A program made the translations under genes and the position numbers. Shown piece by piece: positions 22,901 through 34,900 of a stretch of DNA of 64,000 nucleotides. The DNA lies in NCBI RefSeq assembly GCF_947242115.1, contig NC_074711.1, positions 6,191,934 through 6,255,933 on the forward strand, given 5' to 3'. This DNA comes from Biomphalaria glabrata (taxonomy: Eukaryota > Mollusca > Gastropoda > Planorbidae). The notes under the pieces are model-generated. The model was not told the origin of the DNA. It saw only the letters and a program-made list of their open reading frames with translations, and did no database searches. Within the stretch, counting starts at the first letter, position 1; every line of letters starts with the position of its first letter.

Positions 22901-25900
22901 GGTTTAAATTCCTAGTACTCAAGATTTAAGCTCTTGATTATCACACTTAGTCCACTCTATGTGTTAATATAAATTTACATTATTTAATGTGATGCTTTTG
23001 CCATATCTGTTTAGATTGAATTGACTGATGTCACTTTGTCAAATATAACCATTGATGAAGATCCTGCAAGAAAAGGTGAGTAGTCCTGGACCGACAGAAA
23101 TAGAAGATTTCATTATTTCTATTTGGTAGTGCATCAAGATTACAAAGATGTTTTTTTCTCCATTGCTTTTTTTCTTCATTTTAACCTAAGTATACAAACT
23201 TCAGCTAATAATCAGAACACATACACAAATGCAATAAAATATTTTCTATATTTAGCCAGTGATTACCATCACATTGATGTAAATAACTTTGGTAATTGAA
23301 TATGTATTGTTTGATGCAATCATTTTATTTGTTTGTTTTAACATTAGCAACACAAGAACTGTATCTGGAGTTTAAGGATTCATTAAAACAACAGTCTGCA
23401 TTGCACCAGGTCCTAGATTTAGTGGCTAGTTATGAGTCAGCTTGTGCTAAGCAACTGTCTAAAATTCAACAGATCTCCAAATGTCTAGTACGTAATCAGC
23501 CAAAGTAAGTCCACATTTAATGCTATAAAATTTTAAGTCATTGTAATACATATGTGATGATATCCCTTTGGTAATCACCATAGCTGATTTCTGTCTTAAA
23601 GCAATATAGTGTAAAGGTTGGTAGAAGTCTGCAGAAATCATTTGTAGATTCACTCAGTTCATAGAAACTGAACAATTTGTAAATATTGGTAGGTGCTTCT
23701 TAACTTAATGAATGGTGTTAAAACATTATTATCTTTAGTTTAAAAAAATGCAGGGTTTTAAAGTAAAGTTCTAGTCCAGCTCCACAAGCAGGTGTGTAAC
23801 TGGCCTGCCTTTTTGCTTGATTTGTAAATTATTGTCTCCCTTATCAACTGGTTTATTAAGATTTTCAAAATACTTTCATTTAATCATGATGAATAAAAGA
23901 TTAACAGAATTTATATTTTCTGCAGTTTCAATAAAATTTCCTAAACTATTCTCACCATTTAGTGGGTCGTCATTATTTACACATATTCTTTTTGCCTGAT
24001 CTAAAATGCTGTTTTAATAACTATTATTCTGATGTCCACTTTTTTTCCCCTTACAAACTACAGATTACAAAAGACATGTAGTACCGGTGAACAGCTTCTA
24101 TTTGAAAAAAATACTTGGAAGCTGGTCCATTCACTTTTTAAAGACAGGCTTGAGAGTGATGCAGGAAGAGATAGTTTTGAAATGGATGACAGTGATGGAG
24201 ACATATTAAAAACATCGGTAACTATTCTTTTTTTTTTTTTTTTAACTTTATTTTTCACAATGTTTTATTGGCTGGCTTTTGAGAAAGGCTGTTTCTATGT
24301 CCTGGTCATGTAACGTAAGGACTGATTACTATGTTAATTCTTGGTGTCTTTATGGTTTATGCTGCTGAGTGGTAAGCTCTTCTGCAATCTTTGACAAGGA
24401 AAAATAGTATGTTGTGTTTTGTTGTTCTCAGCTGTTTCGCACTACTCTACGATGTGTTGGTTACGCTGGCTCGTTGTGGTTATAGGGTCTGCCTAAGGTG
24501 AATTAAATTGGGGCATTCGAAGAGGATATGATTGACAGTTTCGTATGGGAAGCGTGGTTGAGAGGCTAAGTATGCTTGAACTTGGCTTGGTTTGGCTACC
24601 TATGAAGGGGGCTCGAGGTTCGACATTCAACTCGGGCAGAGTTGTGTTAACAGAGCGCCTAAAGGCAGCACTGAAAACCTTCTCCCAGACCCCCACCACC
24701 ACCACTGGTTCACACATGAGATTGGACCATAGCGCTCTGAGCAATAAGCATGAAAGTAGCGCTATATAAAAGTTATAATTTATTTTATGGGTTGGCTCTG
24801 TGTAAGGTTGGGTTGTGTGTGGGGCTTATTATTTATAGTGAAAATTTAAAGCTCCTCTTCTTATAGATGTCTGACTTGTAGAACTTTTGGTGTCAATGTT
24901 CTGCCATCTGGTTTGTCTCTTTTTTACAACCTCTTTAAAATGTTATATGCCAATATCTTTTACTATGAGTCTATAAATTTGATGACAATAATTTATTTCT
25001 AGGTCTGGGGTTTGAGTGAACAAAACATTTCTAGTCGTCTCTTTGAAAAGGATGCTAATGTCAGACAGAGTCAGGTTAGCAGTTTTCTTATTTATAAAAC
25101 CTGAGTTGAAATTAACAATGGAGCTCTGTTCATCTACTCTCATATTTATCACATTTTTCCAATTCTAGCTTGTTGTTGATTGGCTAGAAACATGTGCTGC
25201 TGAAGTTCTTGGAGATCAACCCAAAAATGCAAAGTTTTTTGTTGACCAGCCTGTGGCTTGGTAAGTAGTTTATCTTAGAAATGTGCAGGTTAAAACAATT
25301 ATTTCAATTATATTATTAAATTTAAAAAATTCTAGAAAAGATTAAAAAAAAAAAAAGAAGACAATACCTCCATTATTGAACTTCAAATATAATAAAATAA
25401 TTACAATTTTTTGGGTTCAATTTGGGTATCGAACTTGTGACACCGTCAGCTTTCTGATTCTTCCAGCTAGGCATGTATATTTGTGCGATTATTTATAGGT
25501 ATTTTAGTTATACGGACATCTAGATCTAAAACTAGACCTAAAGTTCTGCTTTAGATATAGTCTTCAGCCAAATTTACATTTATTTATTTTTACTTTGAAA
25601 ACTTATAACAGTCAAACTTAAGTTTTTCCTATTGTGGCCAATGAGTTAGCAATTCTTTTCTCACTGATATGCATCATCTGTTAAATTTCTAGGAAAATCG
25701 TTAAAACCGTTTTTGATCTCAGCTGTCCAGGTTTCTGCTGGATCCAGGTTCCATGAAGTTCTGAATTGAATATAGGTATTGTTGTATTGATCAGATCTTT
25801 ATTCTTTTCTATGTGACTATAATTTTTCTTTCTATATTTATTTAAGGGAGAACACTCTTCACAACCTTCAAAAATCAAAACAAAAACTGCAGACCATTAA

Positions 25901-28900
25901 TAGCAGACAAGTGACAGAATTGGTAGGTTGCATGTTTTTTTTTTTTTTTGTTGACCAAAACGCCTTATTTAAATTCAGTCATTTTAACATATTCAAAAGT
26001 AAAAATCATTTCTGCACAGGATCCTGATGCCACTCTTAGGCAAAATAAAGTTTTAGATGACCTAGACCAAGAAGATGAACGCTATTTTTTGCAAAACCTA
26101 TTTGTACTTATCCGAGCAGGGCAGCTAGAAAAGGTTTGTCATTTTTTTAATCCATATTAACCATTCAATGATAATGCATCATTTCTCTTATTTCTTTACT
26201 AGTATTCTTTATAATTTCAGGCACAAGAGCTTTGTCATGCTTGTGGTCAACCATGGAGAGCAGCCACGCTTGAGGGTTGGCGCCTTCTGCACGACCCTAA
26301 CTATTATGCCAAAACATCCTCTGATATTTCTCCCTTAGAAGGTAACCCTCACAGAGATGTTTGGAAAGCTGTTTGTTGGCGACTGGCTAGTGAGGTGAAT
26401 ACATTATAGTGATTGAAATATAGAGAACAAATTTTTTTGTTCTCGATTTTTAATTAAAGTATTAAACTTGGCATTTAAATTTTTTTTGTGTTCCTAAATC
26501 TTGAAGATTTTTTTTTGTCTGGAGAATACATATTTTTCTTTGTTTATAAGTTTTATTTTGACATTCTCTAGGATAATATTTATCTCTATGAGCGAGCAAT
26601 CTATGCAGCACTCAGTGGAAATCTTACAGCTCTGCTGCCTGCATGTTCATCTTGGATGGATTATGTCTGGGCATATTTTAAGGTTTGTACTTGATTTATC
26701 TTTTTTTATTCTTTGTATAAATACGCTACATCAATTCCAAACTAAAAATTAATGGTTTCTTACTTATGAAAAAATTTACAGCACATTAAAATGATGCGTC
26801 TTTTTACTAAATAGTGAAACAAGTTGGGGGGGGGGGGGAAACTCATCTTGAGAAAGAAAAGTGAATTGAAACTTCCACCGCATTGAGGCTAAACTTGAAA
26901 GTGGTTTTGAGGGTTGATCCTGAGAAAAAATCTTGAGCTGGGGAGCATGGTGCAGCCAGCGGTGCACTGAGCCTACTATGCTGCTTATACCTAATTATTG
27001 GTTTATTTGACATTCCTTTAGACCCAAACGCTGCAAGGAGAGAGGAAATTTCTGTATGGGCAATAATGTTTCAATCATAAAAACTAATGCTCTATGTAAT
27101 GAACCAATATCCATGTGCCACTGAAGGTGTGGCCTACATCAAAAATCTTTTTTTTTTAAATTCAGAAACATTTTTTTTTGTTGGCAATTTACTTAGAATA
27201 TTTTGTAGATATGTTTTAAAATAATGTACAGCATGGTCTATTTATAGTGCTGAAGTACTAAAAACTAATATTTTTTTTTAAACACATACATCTGATTACA
27301 AAAAGTTTGAATATGTTCTATAGGTGAAGGTGGATGTTGATGTTGAAAAAGAAATTCGTCTTTTACATCCGACGGACAGAATGCTTGATAGTTTGCCTCA
27401 AGAATATACAGCAAAGCTGTAAGTTTTCATAAACACAATCTAAATTATGTTTGTATAATTGTTCTACTCCGTTTTGATGAGGTAGCAAAAATACTTTATG
27501 TCACACGTTTTCAGGCATCATTTGTTTCTTTTTGTCTTTAATTGTATACTCAAATGCAGTTTCAGCGTTTACATTCTTATAGAAATGTCATGACATGGAA
27601 TAGGAAGGAAAGGAAAAGTTTTCAGGGAATGTGGTAAAATGTTTGTATGGGTGGGTCTTGAGTTTGTGATGTTTTGACATTGCTGAGCCCACCCTGCAGT
27701 GGTGTTATAAACTACGAATACTTCCGAACAAGACTGAATGACACAATATCTTTAGGCTATGCAATTTTTTTAAAATCATAATCTTGCACATTTACAACAG
27801 ATGTTGCCTTGTTTTATTATAATTTTGTTTTAAAATCTGGCTGTGTGGCAAGCGTGTGAAAAACCTAGGGTGATTGCTATCAGGCACTAGTAATAGTTTA
27901 ATAGTTGTTTTTTTTTTTTTTATGTATTGAAGGCTTGAAGCTCAAGAAGTTTTTAAGGAGATAGCAGCTAGTAGCGATGAGGTGAGCACAATAACATTAA
28001 ATCACAATATTATTTACTTTAAAATGATCTGTTCCTTTGATTTATATTGATCTTTACTATTTTTTTTCTTTAGAATGTTCGTATTCAGTCAGAAAATGTC
28101 TTCCATACAATTCAGAAATATATAATTCTGGGAGATGTGCCGGGTAATATTTCTTATTTAATTATAATATGTAGTGTACAATTTATTATAAAAGACATTT
28201 GTGATTTATGATATTTACTATGTGCAGGTTTGTAATGTTGTATCGTTGTATACTTCTAGGGAGAGGAGGGTTAGATGCACGTTGGAGGAGATGAGGAGAT
28301 TATACAATTTCTAAAATATTTTTATACAAGCAAATATCCAAACTAACGCAGAGAAAGGAATCCAATGGACTCTCACACAAAAGCTGGAAGATCTGGAATT
28401 CGCTGATGACATAACCCTATTATCACACAGACTACAGGATATGCAAGAAAAGGTCACAGCTTTAAGCGAAGTAGCAAAAAGAATAGGCCTCAAAAAAAAA
28501 CTCAAAAAAAACAAAAGTACTTAAAGTAAACAATAAACAAATTCGAGACATAGTACTGGATTCTCAGACAATAGACCAAATAGAAAATTTTATTTACCTT
28601 GGGAGTGTAGTTAGTATATCAGGTGGAACAGATGAAGACATTAAACGCAGCATAAATCTAGCGCGTCAAACATTTACACAGCTAAAACCAACCTGGAAAT
28701 CTCCTCACAGCTCAAACAAGATTAAACTAAGAATCTTTAACTCTAATGTCAAGGCTGTCCTACTGTATGGTTCTGATACATGGAGAACAACTGAAGCGAC
28801 AACAAAAAAAATACATTCATCAACAGATGCCTGAGAAATATCATAAAAATGCACTGGTACGACAAAGTAGAAAACACCAAACTGTGGGAGATGAGTGGAC

Positions 28901-31900
28901 AGAAAAATATAGAAGTGCAGATCTTAGGAAGTGGAGATAGATTGGTAAAACCCTTAGAAAAGATACCAGCAACAGAGCTAGGCAGGCCTTAGAGTGGAAC
29001 CCCCAGGGAACAAGACGCAGAGGAAGACCAAAAAGAACATGGCGATGCAGTGTACTTGAAGAAGCTAGAGGACTGGGAAGAGCTGGGAAACCATAAAAAA
29101 ACTAGGAAGAGACTGTGGAGAGCGGCATGTTTTTGTCGAGGCCCTATGTTCCATGAGGAACTCAAAGGAGTGATGATGATAAAATATCCAAACTATGGCT
29201 TTGAGAATAGTCTTGAGTCAATATTTCAACTTATGCTTTATTTGTTTGTTGTTGTTTTTTTTTTTCTTGCCTGTATTTAGTAGTACACTACACCCGACTG
29301 GTACAGATAAAGCCAGTTTTAACAAAGATGTCCTAAATGTACAATTGTTTTTAGTTTGCCACTGACTGCTTTAAAAAAAAACTTGATAAAATGATTCTTA
29401 TATTGGAATGGCACGTTTCCTTATATAACAAGAAATAAACATTCATCTATTTTTATTGGCTAGGTCTGATTGAAACAATGTATCAATGGCATCAAAATAG
29501 ATCTTGTCCTCCTTACTTAATTCGAGTCCTTGCCCACCTTGTCCTGTTTCTGAGAACCATTGGTCAAGATTATCAGGTAAGATCAATTCAACTTTTCAAT
29601 GTGATATTTTTTTTTCTCTTTTCTTTAAGTTTCATTTGTACTGATTTTTCAGAAGTGCCCTGTAAGATGCTTCCTTTAATCCTTTAAATATCTTTGCAAT
29701 ACTTTTTTTTTTAATGTACTAGTTATACATTCTCTGTCGTTGTTTTTTTCCTGTCTATTTTGTTCTGTCCAAAAAGTGACACTGTAATTCCTTGCTTATT
29801 AGCCTAATGTTAACCCTGTAAAAGTAAAGTAAAGTTTCCCTTTAAAGGACAGATGATGTTAAAGTCATCTGTTTCTTTGGCCAACGGTTGACGAATATGG
29901 TGTAATCTGGCCAGAAAAAATGACCAATCAACTTTACTTTCCCCAACTAAAGTTATTTACCCATTTGAGTTGGGTGGACTCAGGGGCGCCCTAAGATCCC
30001 ATAATTCAAATTCTCATGTGCATGTATGTAAATGTGTAGTCTAGTACATGTGTAGTCCTTTTAAACAATACCCTAGACATCAACAGGCCAACACTATCAC
30101 AAACTCACTGCACTTGCTTAAACCTTGTATATTCTGAATAGTCTTTTATAAATTTAAAAAAAAAAAAGTTACTCAAGAGTATAAAGTAAACTGCTGATGC
30201 ACGCCTTAAGATTGATATATTGTTGTTATTAAGATATTTGTTTTAATTTAATTCGGCTGACTTTTTATTTTATGTTGATTAAATTCTTTTAGAAAAACAT
30301 GCATTTTTTTTTTTTACCTTTTCAGAAAGAACTTTGTGAAGCAATCCTAAAGGCTTATGTTGAAGACCTCATCAGCAAGAAACACACAAGTCTTGTTGCA
30401 CACTATGTATCTAAGTTAAACCCAGAGGACCAGGTTCAGATGTATGCAACATTTCTGGAAGGTAATTTAGCCTATTGTCATTTATCAAGCCTTCAATCGG
30501 ATATTATAATTTGAATATTTTTTAGCAATCTGGAAGCTGGAAATTAAAAACATGCAAGAAAATTTAAAAAACTTTTTTTTAAATTACTTACTTACTTACT
30601 TACAGCCAATCACCCCTTTTGGAGTACTGGTATGGGCTGCCAACAATAGATCTCAATAGTCCCCTGCCCTGGGCCATCCTTTCCATCTTGTTCTAGGTGT
30701 AACCAAACTTTAATGTGTCTGCCTCTAGTTCATGTTGCCAGGTGCTTCTTGGAGGCCTTTCGGGTTTTATTTCAATGCCTGCCTTATGATGCTAGTTGGT
30801 GATTTGTGCCAAGTGTGCCCAATTCAGCCCCATCTTCTCTTTCTGGTTTCTTTTTTAACAGAACAGGGTTCGTAGCGCTCCTAAAATCTCCTAAAAATGC
30901 AAAGTCTCCTAAAATTCTCCTAAAAATTGCCAGAAATCTCCTAAAATTTTGTCCACTCTTCTAAAAGTTTGACCCAAATTTTTTTTAAAATATAATTTTG
31001 CATATTTCTTGCTAAAAATGTGTGGGGGGGGGGGGGGGGGGGGGAAACAACGGCGTAACTATAGGCATCAAGCAAGCATTTCACCTGGCATTATTTTTCT
31101 TAAGGCAGCGTAGATATGGTTGTTTCCTTTCATTGTTATGACTGAAGATGGGCTAGATCTAGTTTGCATATATAGTGACTATTGTCTATAATTAGAGCAA
31201 TTACCAGACTGATATGTGGGCTACACCCCTCCGGGCCCTCCCTCAACTAAAATCTTCTTGTTGTGATAGTAAGAGTGACTTCACGTGGAAGGTCCGTAAA
31301 TCATCTATCTAGAAATAGTATCTAGATTTTGATCTAAGATAAATCTAGTGGAGATAATTTGCACATAACCTGAAAACTCTAGGATTTTAGTCAATTTAAT
31401 GATCTCGATACATCTAATGTCTAGATTACTCTAGAAATAGGCTATATTGCCTAGATTCTAGATTTAGGCTAAATCACCAGAATCTAGTGAAGATAATTCT
31501 TCACAGCCGTGTAAAGTCAGCGAATTTCAGTGACTTAGATCTAGAGTTTAGATTCAGTGAAGATAATTCGCACAGCCGTGACTTAGATCTAGACTCTAGA
31601 TTTAGGCCTACGTTAAATCACCAGAACCTAGTGAAGATAATTCTCACACAGCCATGAAAAGTCTGCGAATTTAGTGACTTAGATCTAGAGTCCAGATTTA
31701 GACCTATGCTAAATCACTAGAATCTAGTGAAGGTAATTGTCTCATATCCGTGAAAAGTCTGCGAATTTTAGTGACTAAGAGTTAGAGTCTAGTTCTACGG
31801 TAAATTCAGTTAAAACAATTCTCACACAACCATGAAAAGTCAGCAAACTTTAGTGACCTAGATCAAGAGTCTAGATGTACTGTGGATGTAACTAAAATAT

Positions 31901-34900
31901 TTTGCACACAGCAGCTGTGAAACGACCGTAAAAGTTAAAGTTATTTCGGTCGTAAAAGCCCGGGAAACTATGTAGTTGAAAAAGTAATTGACTTTGAAAA
32001 AATCCCCCCCCCCCCTTTTTCCAATCCAAAAGCCATTATTTAGTAAGCAAATGTCAACTAAACATACAAATAGACCTGTATATTACAGACTCTGTTTATG
32101 AGAAGGTTTTAAGCACAGTTAATAAAAGAATAAAACATTATCTCAAATGCACACCATGACTCTAGTATCTGTGAGATACACATAGGAACTAAGAATGTAC
32201 ATTTCCACCACAGAGAATACACATTATGAAGGCATCTCTAAGAATGTTTCTTAGTTTAAAAAATGGAATAGCAACCATTTGTAATGTTCTTTAACAAATC
32301 TTTGAAAAAAATATTGTTGTTGGAGGTTTTGGGATGGCTGTCAAGTTGTTGCTTGATTAAAAGATAACTTTGATTACATTTTCTGTGGACATACCACAGC
32401 TGATGATGTTGTTTCTGTTCTGGGTGGGATGTTGGCAAGATATTTATTATTTCCAAAATCAAGTAACAATAATTGATTTGTGCATTTTTTTGTGTTTGAT
32501 CTATAATGTATCATACAAACGAGCGGGACACACATATACACATATATATATATATATATATATGTATCATACATTTCATCCTTTAAAAAAACTCCTAAAA
32601 TTTTGTCATGGAAAAGTGCTACTAACCCTGTCAGAAGTTTGGTTGATTCTTTGCAAGAGGTCACTGTTGATGATGGCGCCTGGCCAATGGATGTGAAGGA
32701 TTCTTCATAGACAGCTGTTAATGAAAGTTTGCACTTTTCTTATGGCAGTTTTAGTTGTTCTTCAGGTCTCAGCTTCATAAAGCAAAATGGACTTAACATT
32801 TGAGTAAAAGAGACGAATCTTAGTTGTCAGGAAAATTTCTCTTGCAATCCGTTTTTTTTTTTAAGCTGCATCAAGATGACCCTTGTTTTTCCAATTCTTG
32901 CCTTGACATCAGCATCTGTTTCATCTATATTTTTTTTATCGATTAATATAAACTGTATATTGAATTTAAAATAAACAATTTGAAAAACTTTCCTTTTCCG
33001 ATTCTTGCCTTGACATCAGCATCTGTTTCATCTATATTTTTTTTAATCGATTAATATAAACTGTATATTGAATTTAAAATAAACAATTTGAAAAACTTTC
33101 CTTTTACAGACATTGGGGCTCAGGAAGAACAGCAGAAATGTTTAAAGTTGGCTGAGGAGGAAGGCCTGGATGTGGCCAGGATTACAAAAACTGTTGTGGA
33201 ACGAATAAGAATGAGGGAAAATCCAAACATGTTCCCTAAGACCAGTTTGGCAGTTGATTTATCCATCACTGAGGTAACATTGTAAAGTATTTTGTTTCAA
33301 TACAATGGTTACTTTAGTCTTTTTTTTAGTTTCTTGTGTTTGTGATTGTACACTAAATTATTTGTCCTTCGTGGGAATCATTATCTAAGTTTGATCAGAA
33401 ATCCCTCTATTATCAACAGAAATAGTCTCAAACCTATTAACACTAGTATTGGAATGTTGGCTTAACAATGTTTATAAAAATGGGAATTTCATGATAGTCT
33501 TTTATGTAATCTAAAACTTCATTCTCTGGGTGACAAGTAATTAACATTCTCTAGTTTTTTTTTCTTGTTTTTTTTTAGATTTTATTTTATGTATAATAAT
33601 TTTTTTGTCTCAGATCATACTTGTGCTCAACGATAATTTCAGCACATTTTGTCTCAGCCCCCACTTGCCAATTTTTCAGAACCTCATCACATAAAATCTA
33701 GAGATCCTTGAATTAGTCCATGTACAGAGTCTTGAATTAGACCATGTAAAATCTTGAACTATTAGACCAAGTAAAGCCTCTTGAAGTAGACCATGTAGAC
33801 TTTTGACCTAGACCTTGTATAGATTATTAAAACTAGACCATCTAGCGACTTGTAAACTATGTAGACTTTTGAACTGGACCATCAAGGATCTTCCAAAAAA
33901 CAAACAAAGAGTTAGAGATTAAATGTAGAATATAAAAAAGTTAGGGAAGAATTAAATTATGAATGAAATGTTTCTTCAGGAAGACAAGGCTAAGATTGAT
34001 GCCATTCAGTGGCTTGTGTTTGACGAGGCTCACAGACCTGAAGCAGTAAGACAAGCCAATGCTATCATGCGCACTTTTATTGGTAATTTGAATTTCTCTG
34101 CTTGGATGGGATTGAATATTAAAATATTTTTTTTTTAGAGTAATGATTTGATTACTTTGTTAAGGTATAAATTCATTTTATGAAAACATTTCTCTTCAGC
34201 TGTTAAAAAGCATGCTGCAGCACGGCTGGCTTTTGAAAAGATTCCATCTGACTCTATAGATGTGATTTATCATCTTTGGCACACAAAAGTAAGTGAAAAA
34301 TGTATTTGATAATAATTTTTTGTTTTTAAGAAATAAATCTTGAGGTGAAAAATAAAAGGTTTGATTCACTGACCTATACCACTGCTGGATGGAGATGTAG
34401 ACTTGAGAGCTACAGAGTTTTAAAAAAAATTTAACTGATGTTGTCACTTCTGCTTAAAATGTAGTAAATGAACTTTTCTCATTGTAAATTTTACTTGTTA
34501 TTACTCAGACTGGTTCCAGTGACCTTTCAAGTAAAGACAGTAACACGATCAGAGAGTACATGTGCATGAAAGCCTATTTGGTAAATATTTTAGACTTCAT
34601 ATTCTTAATCAGCTTCCTTTTTGTTTGGTGTAATGCACAAATTGTAAGACAAATTGCCATATGGACAATAAAGATTATGTTAGAATTGAACGAGTAGTCA
34701 TTTTCTGGCGCTGCCAGGGTCGAGTTTCGCTAAAGAGAAACAAAATTCATTTGTTTATTATTATTATTATTACGGTGGCATGCTTCCACATAGACTTGCA
34801 GTGATATTGATGCCACTTATTCACAATCTTTTTCTTAACCTTTCTGTAGCAAGTGAAACTTTTAAGGTATGACTCCACCAGGAACAGGCTGTTTATTTTA

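Noticed and set aside
24536-24620. A tRNA gene
   Set aside because: Same reason: a tRNA-like head on a SINE with an AGCGCTATATAAAA tail.
31024-31044. A G-quadruplex regulatory site
   Set aside because: A run of 21 G inside element A. It could form such a structure, but as a homopolymer in a transposon it gives no evidence of regulation and its length may be unreliable.
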